NCBI RefSeq assembly: GCF_900114435.1
Contig: NZ_FOZK01000001.1
Location: 248,001-312,000, forward strand
Direction: 5' to 3'
DNA from: Halomicrobium zhouii
Lineage (GTDB): Archaea > Halobacteriota > Halobacteria > Halobacteriales > Haloarculaceae
DNA length: 64,000 nt
The notes beneath the pieces were generated by a model, which had not been told where the DNA came from, did no database searches, and saw only the letters and a list, made by a program, of their open reading frames with translations. Each line of letters starts with the position of its first letter. Position 1 is the first letter of the stretch. The position numbers and the translations under genes are program-made. Shown one piece after another: positions 8,564-16,504 of this stretch.

Positions 8564-9541
8564 CTACGTTATCTCGACCGGCAGGTGGACGACGCGGTGG
8601 GCAGACTCCCGGTCGGGCTCTGCGGGCGCCTCCCCCTCGTAGAGGAGGAAGGCCAGCGTGCGGTCGCCGGTGGTCGTCGGGGTCACCGCGGACGTCTCGA
8701 TGGTGGCGTTTCCGGGTCGGACGGTGGTCGAGAACCGGTCGAGCTCTTCGCGCTCCTCGACCGTCGCGTTCGCGCCCGCGCCCGACCGTTCCTGTAGCTG
8801 GGCGACCACGGTGTACTCCCTGGGCTGTGCACTGTGCTGTTCGATGCCCAGCGTGTACTCGGCCGTCTCGCCGTCGGCGATGTCGGTCGTGTAGCCGCTG
8901 GCCTCGTACTCGCCGTCGGCCGTCTCCGTGACCAGGTAGAACTCCGTCTCGGCGGCCTGGTCGCCGGTGACGGCCATCGTCGCGCTGCCGACCAGCATGA
9001 GGACCGCGATGGTCGCACAGCCGAGGGTGATCCCGTCGGTGGGGACGCCGGCCAGCAGCGACGGGCCGGTCGCCGGGCCGCCCGCCGCTCCCGCGACGTG
9101 TGCGCCACCGGAGTCGCGCCGGTGTGCGGCGACGACCGCCGCGAGGACGGTGACGGCGGCGACGCCGGCCAGTACGGGCACCAGGGCGACGCCGACGACG
9201 AAGTCGAGCACGAGCGCGACGAGCGGGACGACGGCGACGCTCGCGACGACGGACAGCGTCAGCCGTTCGAGTCGCGAGAGCCCGTCGTGGCTCTGGCGCA
9301 CGCCGAGACGGTCGCCGGGCCCGTCGGCGCTCGCGGGGTGGCCCGTGGCGGGCGCGATTGCCGTCACGACGGCGTACCCCGGCGCGAACAGCAGGACGGG
9401 CAGGGCCAGCGGGACGGCGACGGCAGTCGGCAGGTCGCCGACCAGCGCCAGCACGGCGGTCACTGCGACGACGTAGCCGGCGGCGACGGCCAGGTCGGTG
9501 TGCGATGCGACGCGTCCGGAGAGTGTGGTGGTTCCTGACAT
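8564..9541 (-). CDS. DUF1616 membrane protein
   Basis: 325 residues from ATG 9541, four bases after the stop of the upstream membrane gene, so the two are one operon. The first 200 residues hold paired hydrophobic segments with the signature region LPVLLFAPGYAVVTAI. The C-terminal third is an extracytoplasmic beta domain (TEFYLVTETADGEYEASGY, REYTVVAQLQER, LAFLLYEGEAP) typical of haloarchaeal DUF1616 proteins. Their function is not established, but they occur repeatedly beside glycosyltransferases. A paralogue with the same two-part layout lies at 39444-40580. I rejected the longer reading from 9736 because the extra 65 residues are low-complexity Thr/Arg/Ser. Confidence 0.82.
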   Translation of the reverse strand: MSGTTTLSGRVASHTDLAVAAGYVVAVTAVLALVGDLPTAVAVPLALPVLLFAPGYAVVTAIAPATGHPASADGPGDRLGVRQSHDGLSRLERLTLSVVASVAVVPLVALVLDFVVGVALVPVLAGVAAVTVLAAVVAAHRRDSGGAHVAGAAGGPATGPSLLAGVPTDGITLGCATIAVLMLVGSATMAVTGDQAAETEFYLVTETADGEYEASGYTTDIADGETAEYTLGIEQHSAQPREYTVVAQLQERSGAGANATVEEREELDRFSTTVRPGNATIETSAVTPTTTGDRTLAFLLYEGEAPAEPDRESAHRVVHLPVEIT

Positions 9542-9545
9542 CGTT

Positions 9546-11498
9546 CTAGACTGTGGCGGGTGACTGGCAGTAGCGGACCTCCTCGTTGGCGTAGAGGACG
9601 GCCGTTTCGCCACCGCAGACGGTCGATTCCCGCAGCTGGACCTGGACCCAGTCGTCCTGATATCTCGCGGAGGCCGCGCCGTGGGTCTGGTACTCCCGGT
9701 AGACGGCCGCGTCGGCGCCGACGGTGCCGTCGTCACCGAGCGCCAGTCCCTCTACCTCCTCGCCCTGCCAGCGGGTGAACAGCGTTCGGTAGGGGTGGTC
9801 GGTCTGGAGCGCTGGGGCGCCGTCGGGGTGGATGGTGCTCACCGTCTCGACGGCGGCCAGTTCGGCACTCGTCCCGGAGTAGCGCGGGTAGTGCTCGTCG
9901 AACATCGGGTCGCCCGGCGCCGCCTTGTTCGAGACCAGCATCGCGCCGGGGAACACCAGTGCGAAGACGAGCAGGCCGGCGACGACGGCCCGCGAGGAGA
10001 GCCGCGTCGAGAGGTATCGCACCCCGATGGCCGCGATGATGGCCATCGGCGCGTACATGAACGCGTACCACCGTCCCGGGAGGAAGAGGTTCAGGCCGAA
10101 CAGCGGCAGCCCCAGCACCACGACGAGCATCCCCGCGGCCGCGATGACGTAGGTGAGCGAGAGCTGTGAGAACCGCTCGCTCCGGACGAGCGCCAGCGAG
10201 CCGAGGACGACGGCGGTCAACAGCAGGAAGAAGCCCAGCGCGTCGACGAACTCGACCCACTTCGGGACGTCCGTCACGACGGCCGCGAGGGCGCCGCCCG
10301 CGGCCGGCTCTGACCCCATCAGCTGGAGGAAGCCGACCGAGCCGTCGAGGGCCCGCTGGAGGCTGCCGACCATCGTCTCGATGAACGTCCCCGACCCGTA
10401 GGGCGTGAACGCCCAGTTGACGACGGTGAGTCCGCAGACCATCGCGAACACCGGCGTCACGTTCGTCGTCTCGCGGCCGGCCGTGACCCGGCCGAGCGAG
10501 CCGTGCCTGTCGGCGAGCCAGAGGACCCACTGGGCGGCCACGGCCGCGGCCAGGAAGCAGAGCGTGACGAACGCGGATATCTGGTGCGTGAGCACGACGG
10601 CGACGCCGACCAGTATCGTCAGCCCGAAGACGGGCCCCTCGCGGTCGACGAAGAACAGCTTCGTGATGCCGTAGACGACCACCAGGAAGAACACCAGCCC
10701 CAGGCTCGTCGGAATGAGGTGGACACCCCACCGGACGACGTGGTCGGCGACGGCGTAGGTGGCCATCGCGAACAGCGACCAGCGGACGGGGAGGAAGTGC
10801 CGGGTCGTCAGGTAGACGAGCACGACGGAGAGGGGCATCACCAGCCCGAGCGTCGCGTAGACGGCCAGCCGGATCGAGGTGTTGAACGCCTCGGCGGCGA
10901 CGACGCCCAGCAGGTGGTACAGCGGCGCGGCGACGTACTTCACGTCCGCGATGGCCGCGAGTGACCCGCCCTCGCGGATCGCCTGCGCGTACTCGGTGAC
11001 GTGGGTCCAGCTGTCGACCCCGATCAGCCCCGGCGTCGTCGCCAGCGCCGCGAACCGCACCACGAGGGCGAAGGCGACCACTTGCAGGATGATCGACCCG
11101 GGACGTAACGCCGAGTCCCGGACGAACAGGACCTGGACGAAGATCAGCGCGCCAACGACTGACGCCAGGCCGAAGAAGGGGAGGCTCCGACCGCCGGTCG
11201 TCGTCGCGACGAGCCCCAGCGAACCGACGCCCAGCAGCGTCACGCCGCCGAGGCTCCGACCCGCCAGGTCGGAGAGGCGCCACCGGACGGCCGCGACGTC
11301 CTCGCGCCCGAAGTGGGCCGTCACCAGGTAGAGCCCGCTCGCGATGCCGACGAGGACGGGGATCACCTGGATGAAGATGTTCTCGGTCAGGAAGCGCAGC
11401 GGGAAGAGGGCGGCCGCCAGCAGCAGACCGGCGACCGCACCGATCTGGTCTATCCGGCCGTCCAGCCAGCCGTCGGTCCTGACTGCCCGGTTGCTCAT
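9546..11498 (-). CDS. Polytopic membrane protein, probable GT-C glycosyltransferase
   Basis: 650 residues with roughly 12-14 hydrophobic segments and a soluble C-terminal tail (residues about 540-650). Between the early helices lies LIGVDSWTHVTEYAQAIREG, with an Asp-Ser-Trp placed like the first-loop acidic motif of GT-C enzymes (ArnT/PMT/oligosaccharyltransferase type), which use lipid-phosphate sugars. The call is by layout and this motif, not by a family signature I am sure of. It is the first gene of a two-gene operon with the DUF1616 protein. Confidence 0.6.
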   Translation of the reverse strand: MSNRAVRTDGWLDGRIDQIGAVAGLLLAAALFPLRFLTENIFIQVIPVLVGIASGLYLVTAHFGREDVAAVRWRLSDLAGRSLGGVTLLGVGSLGLVATTTGGRSLPFFGLASVVGALIFVQVLFVRDSALRPGSIILQVVAFALVVRFAALATTPGLIGVDSWTHVTEYAQAIREGGSLAAIADVKYVAAPLYHLLGVVAAEAFNTSIRLAVYATLGLVMPLSVVLVYLTTRHFLPVRWSLFAMATYAVADHVVRWGVHLIPTSLGLVFFLVVVYGITKLFFVDREGPVFGLTILVGVAVVLTHQISAFVTLCFLAAAVAAQWVLWLADRHGSLGRVTAGRETTNVTPVFAMVCGLTVVNWAFTPYGSGTFIETMVGSLQRALDGSVGFLQLMGSEPAAGGALAAVVTDVPKWVEFVDALGFFLLLTAVVLGSLALVRSERFSQLSLTYVIAAAGMLVVVLGLPLFGLNLFLPGRWYAFMYAPMAIIAAIGVRYLSTRLSSRAVVAGLLVFALVFPGAMLVSNKAAPGDPMFDEHYPRYSGTSAELAAVETVSTIHPDGAPALQTDHPYRTLFTRWQGEEVEGLALGDDGTVGADAAVYREYQTHGAASARYQDDWVQVQLRESTVCGGETAVLYANEEVRYCQSPATV

Positions 11499-12030
11499 TC
11501 GCTATCGACCTCGCGGCCAGTTGCTCGCGCGCCGGCGCGGTCCGCGGGCCACCAGTCACCCCTCGCCCGTCGACGCGACGTCTGTCTGCCCGTTCGTCTC
11601 GGTCCCTCGCTCGAAGTCATGGATCGGCCCTTGCGGTCTCCGGCCATTGTTACGCGCCGACTGACGCCTCCTCTCACTCGAGGGCTACCGGGAGAGAGTG
11701 CCTGACATCAGCGCTATAGAGCACCTACCAATAGGGGACTCGCTCCAGTCGATCGCGACGGACGGCGCCGTCGCTCACGAAACGGGATTCCGGTGGGCAG
11801 AATACGAGTACCCCTACCCGCTGCCCACCTTCGTACTCGGTGGGTTCGTGAAGTGTGTAATAGGTTTTGTGGTACGTAACTGTCGAGCAGCGATCCGTTC
11901 TCCCTGTTTTCGGCAGTGTGCGGTCTGGAAACGACCGATGCCCCTCGACCGTCCGCTCCCGTGGTGGATCGGACCGGACACGACAACTTACGTGCGTGGG
12001 GTGTGAACTATCTACACTGGGGAACCAGCG
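11499..12030. other. Intergenic region with stem-loop copy 1
   Basis: About 530 nt without a convincing gene. Short open frames on both strands are in-frame with nothing and differ between the two copies of the stem-loop element. The interval holds the promoter side of the minus-strand membrane operon, the stem-loop at 11793-11828 with its A/T-rich partner box at about 11859-11875, and the upstream region of the zinc-finger gene. Confidence 0.6.
11793..11828 (-). ncRNA. Stem-loop element, copy 1 (candidate small RNA or mobile/regulatory element)
   Basis: Perfect 8-bp inverted repeat gtgggcag / ctgcccac with a 20-nt loop. Read on the minus strand, the loop contains cgggtaggggtactcgt. The same arms and almost the same loop recur at 13093-13130. 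In both copies an A/T-rich box (aggttttgtggt here on the plus strand) starts about 35 nt beyond the hairpin. Read on the minus strand, this box is placed so that transcription would begin just before the hairpin. A 2-nt length change in the loop between copies breaks any reading frame, so structure rather than protein seems conserved. RNA, DNA-binding site and miniature mobile element all remain possible. Confidence 0.45.
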
Positions 12031-12222
12031 ATGCCGACCGAACACTGCGCCATCTGCGGGTCCGCGACGTCCTTCGACGCTACCGTCCACGTCATGCTCA
12101 ACCCGAGCTACGCCGAGGGGGTCGACGACTACTACGTCTGCCGGGGCTGTCACGAGGACCACCTCGTCGACCTGTTCGTCTACCCCGACGAACCCGACCA
12201 GTGGGACGCCCCGACCGGCTGA
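12031..12222 (+). CDS. Small CxxC zinc-finger protein
   Basis: 63 residues from ATG 12031. Two knuckles, CAICGS (residues 6-9) and CRGCHEDH (37-40), can form one four-cysteine zinc site. The rest is acidic, as usual for haloarchaeal microproteins. Haloarchaea encode many one-domain zinc-finger proteins of this size; several affect stress, biofilm or motility, but this one's role is unknown. It is followed after 110 nt by the gene at 12333, and the pair is bracketed by two copies of the stem-loop element. Confidence 0.7.
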   Translation: MPTEHCAICGSATSFDATVHVMLNPSYAEGVDDYYVCRGCHEDHLVDLFVYPDEPDQWDAPTG

Positions 12223-12332
12223 GTCGATCCGGGCCACGAGTCCGTCTCTCCGGGTGTGACGGCAGTCTCGGGACCGCCTCGTGGCGGCGATGCGACGCCG
12301 TTATCCCCCTCGATCCCCTCTTCTCTACAACC

Positions 12333-13052
12333 ATGATCGAGGGACTGGACGCCGACGTCGCCGGCGTCGAAGCCGCCACGGAACGCCGCGACGAGGTCGT
12401 CGCCGAGGTCACCGAACACGCCAGCCTGGTCGCCCGGGAACTCTCGATTCTCCAGGGCGGGGACTACGGCCAGGCCGAGTTCGACACCAGCAACGGCACC
12501 TGGACGCTGAAGTACGAGGCCGGCACCGTCCAGTACCTCCGGTTCGAGGACGGCGGCACGGAGACGTACGTCGTCTCCTCGAAGCAACAGCCCGAACCGG
12601 AGGCGCTCGCCCAGGCGATGGAAGACTACGGGGCGTTCGTGCGGGCGTTCGCCGACCACGTCCGGTCGCTCGACGGCGTGCTCGACCAGGTCGAGACCGA
12701 CTTCCCCGAGGTGGAATCGACGGAGGACATCGTCGCCGAGCGCGAGCGGATCCTGAGCCGGATCCGGGAGTGTGCCGACCGGATGGCCGGCGAACTCCAC
12801 CGCGTCGCGGGGTCGAACTACGGCACCTTCGACACCCGCGTCGGCGGGAGCCGCTGGGAACTCAAGTGGGAGGACGGCCGGGCGCAGTACCTCCGGGTCG
12901 GCGGCGAAGGCGGCGTCTACCTCCTCTCGCAGTACGAACCACCCTCGCCGAAAGACCTGCGTCGCCACGTCGAGGACGTTCCGGCCTTCGTGGAGGCGTA
13001 CAACGACCACGTCCAGGAGATCTCCGAGGAACTCTCCACCGTCTCGCTGTAG
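12333..13052 (+). CDS. Conserved-looking hypothetical protein with internal duplication
   Basis: 239 acidic residues from ATG 12333. Two halves repeat the same plan: an Ala/Glu-rich helix, then DYGQAEFDTSNGTWTLKYE.GTVQYLRF, and again NYGTFDTRVGGSRWELKWE.GRAQYLRV. Each is followed by a strand ending VVSSKQQPEP or LLSQYEPPSP and a helix AFVRAFADHV or AFVEAYNDHV. The repeated unit, about 115 residues, looks like a small alpha/beta domain. I do not recognise a family with a known role. It is soluble, with no signal peptide or membrane segment. Longer readings from 11916 run through Arg-rich non-coding sequence. Confidence 0.72.
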   Translation: MIEGLDADVAGVEAATERRDEVVAEVTEHASLVARELSILQGGDYGQAEFDTSNGTWTLKYEAGTVQYLRFEDGGTETYVVSSKQQPEPEALAQAMEDYGAFVRAFADHVRSLDGVLDQVETDFPEVESTEDIVAERERILSRIRECADRMAGELHRVAGSNYGTFDTRVGGSRWELKWEDGRAQYLRVGGEGGVYLLSQYEPPSPKDLRRHVEDVPAFVEAYNDHVQEISEELSTVSL

Positions 13053-13092
13053 TGCGCGCCGGACGGAGAAGGCTCTCGGGAGTGAGATAATG

Positions 13093-13130
13093 GTGGGCAG
13101 AACGCACGAGTACCCCTACCCGCTGCCCAC
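13093..13130 (-). ncRNA. Stem-loop element, copy 2
   Basis: The same gtgggcag / ctgcccac arms as at 11793-11828, here with a 22-nt loop containing the identical gagtacccctacccg on the plus strand. A matching box (atgttttgtggtt) starts 34 nt beyond the hairpin, against 35 nt in copy 1. Conservation therefore covers roughly 80-85 nt in two blocks. Copy 2 lies between the hypothetical gene at 12333 and the ParA-like gene at 13293. Its nature is undetermined; see the findings. Confidence 0.45.
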
Positions 13131-13260
13131 TTCGTACCACGTACATGCGAGACGGGGGGAATATGTTTTGTGGTTGCGACGGCGGCCCGGACGCAACTGG
13201 TAGTGACCGCCTTCGCCCGGTCGCTATCGGTCCTGGCCGACGGACGCGGCCGTCCGACAC

Positions 13261-13268
13261 TTTTTATC
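13261..13268 (+). promoter_or_regulatory. Probable TATA box of the 13293 gene
   Basis: tttttatc ends 25 nt before ATG 13293. This is the spacing expected for a leaderless haloarchaeal transcript. Confidence 0.55.
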
Positions 13269-13292
13269 GGGTGACGACACAGTGAATTTACA

Positions 13293-14015
13293 ATGAGCAC
13301 GACTGTCGCGTTCGTCGGGGTGACCGGCGGAGCGGGGACGACGCGCCTCAGCGTCGAGGCCGGGGCGACGCTCGCCCGCGCCGGCCACTCCGTGGCCGTC
13401 CTCGACGCCGCGTTCGCCACCCAGGGCCTGGCCACCCACGTCGAGGGGCGCATCGACCCGGACCTGACCCGCGTCCTCACCGACGAGGCCGCCTTCGGCG
13501 ACGCTCTCGTGGACGTCTGGCCGGACCTGGAGGGTCGCGCCGCGATCGCGCCGGTTCACGCGCCCTTCGAGCGCGTCGCCCGCGCGAAAGCGCCCGACGC
13601 CGCCCGGCAGTTCGAGACCTGCGTCGACCACGCGGCCCGCCAGTTCGACCACGTCGTCGTCGACGTCCCGCCGGTGGCCGACAACCAGTCGGTCGCCGCC
13701 GTCACGGGCGTGGACCGGCGCGTCCTCGTCGCGCCCGACGCCCGCCGCGGCGCGGACCTGCTCCCCCGGATGCGGGGCCGACTCGTCGACCTCGGTTCCG
13801 AGTCCGACGCGCTGGTCGCCAACCGCGCCGGAGGCGGGGAACCGACCCACCTCCCCGAGGCCGACCACGTCGTCCCGACGGGGGAGGACGGCGTCGTGAC
13901 GCCGACCTGTGCCACCGCGAACACGGCGTTCGCCGTCGCCGTCGCCGACCTCTCCTCGTCGCTGTTCGACCGCGACATCGAGGTCGACGTCGAATCCGGC
14001 GGCCTCCTCGGGTGA
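13293..14015 (+). CDS. ParA/MinD-like protein with degenerate Walker A motif
   Basis: 240 residues with the ParA/MinD layout: N-terminal beta strand and loop (VAFVGVTGGAGTTRLSVEAG), switch-like VAVLDAAFATQGLATHV, the VVVDVPPVAD strand and a late LVANRAGGGEP. The deviant Walker A of active members is KGGxGK[ST]. Here the loop reads TGGAGTTR, so both the signature lysine and the P-loop lysine are missing. It may bind nucleotide weakly or serve as a non-catalytic partner, perhaps of the true MinD/ParA at 16486-17151. This is inference. A TATA-like box 25 nt upstream suggests a monocistronic leaderless mRNA. Confidence 0.7.
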   Translation: MSTTVAFVGVTGGAGTTRLSVEAGATLARAGHSVAVLDAAFATQGLATHVEGRIDPDLTRVLTDEAAFGDALVDVWPDLEGRAAIAPVHAPFERVARAKAPDAARQFETCVDHAARQFDHVVVDVPPVADNQSVAAVTGVDRRVLVAPDARRGADLLPRMRGRLVDLGSESDALVANRAGGGEPTHLPEADHVVPTGEDGVVTPTCATANTAFAVAVADLSSSLFDRDIEVDVESGGLLG

Positions 14016-14104
14016 GCGCCCGCCGTCACCAGCCGCAACCACCGGCCACCTGCCGAGCGAGAGCCGGCTGGTACGTGGCCCGAACCCAGCTGGTCACCAA
14101 GAGG

Positions 14105-14112
14105 CTTTTACC
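14105..14112 (+). promoter_or_regulatory. Probable TATA box of htpX
   Basis: cttttacc lies 25-32 nt before ATG 14137, in the usual place for a leaderless transcript, and supports that start. Confidence 0.5.
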
Positions 14113-14136
14113 GCCAGACGGCCTTCCATCCGCCGT

Positions 14137-14961
14137 ATGACAGACACGGGACTGCAACTGCGGATGCTCGTCGTCGGCGCGATACTGTTCGCGTTCTACC
14201 TCTTCGCCGGGACCGCACTGTCGGCCCTTCTCGGGCTTCCGCTGGTGCCGGTCCTGCTCCTCGGCATCCTCGTCGTGCCGGCCGTACAGTACAAACTCGG
14301 GAAGTGGATGGCGCTCCGGGGCGCGCGGGACATGCCCGAGGACGGCCAGTACGGGCACGTCCACCAGCTGGTCGGGCGCCTCTGTCGCGACATGGACCTG
14401 CAGGAACCGCGGCTGATGACGATGGAGATGGGCGTCCCCAACGCCTTCGCCGTCGGGCGGAAGGGCGCCGGCGTGGTCGTCGTCTCGACCGAGCTCATGC
14501 AACTGCTCGACGACGACGAACTCGAGGGCGTCGTCGCCCACGAACTGGCCCACATCAAGAACCGGGACGTGATCACGATGGTCGTCGGGCAGTCCATCGG
14601 GATGATCGTGGGCTACGTCGCCTACTTCGCGGTGCTGTTCGGCGGCGAGCGGAATATGGGCTCGTGGATCCTGGCGATGGTCGCCTCGTCGCTGGCGAAC
14701 GCGCTCGTGATGGTGTTCGTCATGGCCATCTCGCGGTACCGGGAGTACGTCGCCGACGCCGACGCGCGCGACGCCATCGGCACTGGCGACCCGCTGGCAC
14801 GCGCGCTCGAGAAGATATCCCGCGGCGCGGAGGGCCGCGAGTCGACCGTCGAGGACAGCGTGAACGCCCTCTGTATCTTCAACGCCGACGGGGGTCTCCT
14901 CCAGCGAGTGTTCTCGACGCACCCGCCGACGGAGAAGCGCATCCAGCGGCTCCGCTCGTAG
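14137..14961 (+). CDS. htpX: HtpX-family membrane zinc metalloprotease (M48)
   Basis: 274 residues. Two N-terminal membrane helices (about residues 10-50) precede the M48 catalytic region. H135-E136-x-x-H139 in VVAHELAHIKNRD supplies two zinc ligands and the catalytic glutamate, and E203 in SRYREYVADADA is the expected third ligand. Two more helices lie between them (about 148-195). The C-terminus FSTHPPTEKRIQRL is the family's closing motif. HtpX-type proteases degrade damaged membrane proteins. All catalytic residues are present. The gene is convergent with the next one, one base away. Confidence 0.93.
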   Translation: MTDTGLQLRMLVVGAILFAFYLFAGTALSALLGLPLVPVLLLGILVVPAVQYKLGKWMALRGARDMPEDGQYGHVHQLVGRLCRDMDLQEPRLMTMEMGVPNAFAVGRKGAGVVVVSTELMQLLDDDELEGVVAHELAHIKNRDVITMVVGQSIGMIVGYVAYFAVLFGGERNMGSWILAMVASSLANALVMVFVMAISRYREYVADADARDAIGTGDPLARALEKISRGAEGRESTVEDSVNALCIFNADGGLLQRVFSTHPPTEKRIQRLRS

Positions 14962-14962
14962 A

Positions 14963-15484
14963 CTACCGCAGTCCGTCGCCGGCTTCCACTGACTCGCCGA
15001 GCGACGCCTGTTTCTCGCCGGTGGCGTCGTCGCTCGTCAGATACCCTTCTGTGGCAGCCTGGGCGTCGGCCGAGGGTTCGTGGGTCTCGACGTAGACGCC
15101 GAGCGAGAACTCCCGTTCGCTCGCGCCGGTGAGCGCGAGCGCCTCGCTCCGCGAGACCCGCCCGTCGAGCCAGTCTCGGACGACGTCGCGGGCGGTCGGC
15201 GAGAGCGGCGAGACGTGCTCACCGACGTGATGCAGCGTCTTCGCGGCGGTGATCGGTGCGACGCCGGCGGCCCGGCCCGCGTCGCCGATGGACTCGCCCG
15301 CGGCGTAGCGTTCGACCAGCGTCGCCGCGGTCCCGGCGTCGCACGGCAGGTCGTCGGCGGCGCCGGCCAGTCGGTCGGCCAGCGCCTCGTCGGTCCGGTC
15401 GACGCTCGCGACGCCGCGGTCGCGCTGCTCGGTGGTGACCTCGATCCCCGCGGCGATGTCCGACAGCGCCATCCGTTCCACCAT
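14963..15484 (-). CDS. Haloarchaeal hypothetical protein with possible HTH segment
   Basis: 173 acidic residues from ATG 15484 (an alternative Met lies four codons later). The middle, LVERYAAGESIGDAGRAAGVAPITAAKTLHHVGE, reads like a helix-turn-helix of the kind that recognises DNA or packs into a tri-helical bundle. ARDVVRDWLDGRVSRSEALALTGASE may be a second such unit. There are no cysteines arranged for zinc, no signal and no membrane segment. I do not recognise a named family. It is divergent from the TFB gene with 159 nt between the starts. Confidence 0.6.
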   Translation of the reverse strand: MVERMALSDIAAGIEVTTEQRDRGVASVDRTDEALADRLAGAADDLPCDAGTAATLVERYAAGESIGDAGRAAGVAPITAAKTLHHVGEHVSPLSPTARDVVRDWLDGRVSRSEALALTGASEREFSLGVYVETHEPSADAQAATEGYLTSDDATGEKQASLGESVEAGDGLR

Positions 15485-15643
15485 TCGATTGACAGAACGT
15501 AAGCCTGTCGGCTGCGGCGTCACGAGCGTCGACTGGTCGCATCTACCTACCGGTTACCGGTCGGTAGATACGGCGCCGTCCGGCGTCTGACCGGCGATTC
15601 CCCCGGTCTTTACATTCCCCTTCGAGACGAACTTCGAACTGTA

Positions 15644-16504
15644 ATGAGTATCACATCTCAGGGGTGCCCCGAGTGTGACGGGGTGCTGGAAGCGTCGGAC
15701 TGCGAGACAGTGTGTGCGAGCTGCGGGCTGGTGGTGGCCGAGGACGTCATCGACCGCGGCCCGGAGTGGCGGTCGTTCCAGGACGACGACGAGGAGAAGG
15801 CCAGAACTGGCGCCCCGCTCACCCGGTCGCGCCACGACCGGGGCCTCTCGACGGAGATCGGTCGGTCGACCCGACTCAAGGGACGCAAGCGCCGTCGGAT
15901 GCGCCGCCTGCGTCGGCAGCACCGGCGCGCCCAGACAGAGTCGAAGCGCGACCGAAACAGGATGCTCGGGTTCATCGAGGTCCGCCGCGTCGTCAGCGGC
16001 CTGGACCTCTCCAGGACGATCCGCGACCGGGCGTGCGTGCTGTTCGAGTCCGCCCAGAGCGAGGACCTGCTGGTCGGCCGCTCCATCGAGGGGTTCGCCG
16101 CCGCCGCGGTGTACGCGAACTGCCGGACGTCGGGGGTGTCCCGGACGCTCCACGAGGTCGCTGGCGCGGCACAGGCCACCGAGGACGAGTTGCGCGTCGC
16201 CTACGACGCGCTGAACCGGGAACTCGGGCTCCCGACGGGTCCCATCGACCCCGCCGAGTACCTGCCGCGGTTCGCCAGTGACCTCGACGTCCCCCACGAG
16301 GTGGAGCGCAGAGGCACGGAACTGGTCGAGCGCGCCCACGACGAGGGCGTGGTCGCCGGCCGGAACCCCGGCGGCGTCGCCGCGGGCTGTCTGTACACCG
16401 CCGCCAGGGAACTGGGACACGACCTCACGCAGGTGGCGGCTGCCGACGCCGCGGACGTCAGTCCGGTCACGCTTCGGTCGACGTATCAGGCCCTGCAGGA
16501 CTGA
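15644..16504 (+). CDS. tfb: Transcription initiation factor IIB paralogue (TFB)
   Basis: 286 residues. The N-terminal zinc ribbon has C8-x2-C11 and C24-x2-C27 (CPECDGVLEASDCETVCASC), followed by the B-finger with GPEWRSF. Two cyclin-like repeats follow: residues about 108-190 (LDLSRTIRDRACVLFESAQ, SIEGFAAAAVYANCR) and 205-285 (ERRGTELVERAHDEG, GRNPGGVAAGCLYTAAREL). TFB bridges TBP-bound promoters to RNA polymerase. Between ribbon and core there is a very basic patch (LKGRKRRRMRRLRRQHRRAQ), stronger than in the usual archaeal form. Haloarchaea carry several TFBs, so this is one paralogue. Its 3' end overlaps the convergent ParA gene by 19 nt. Confidence 0.93.
   Translation: MSITSQGCPECDGVLEASDCETVCASCGLVVAEDVIDRGPEWRSFQDDDEEKARTGAPLTRSRHDRGLSTEIGRSTRLKGRKRRRMRRLRRQHRRAQTESKRDRNRMLGFIEVRRVVSGLDLSRTIRDRACVLFESAQSEDLLVGRSIEGFAAAAVYANCRTSGVSRTLHEVAGAAQATEDELRVAYDALNRELGLPTGPIDPAEYLPRFASDLDVPHEVERRGTELVERAHDEGVVAGRNPGGVAAGCLYTAARELGHDLTQVAAADAADVSPVTLRSTYQALQD

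Noticed and set aside
11725-12237. Minus-strand open frame reading through stem-loop copy 1 (GGQRVGVLV)
   Set aside because: The same peptide appears in copy 2 but in a frame broken by a 2-nt loop difference, and the surrounding residues share nothing. Structure, not protein, is conserved.
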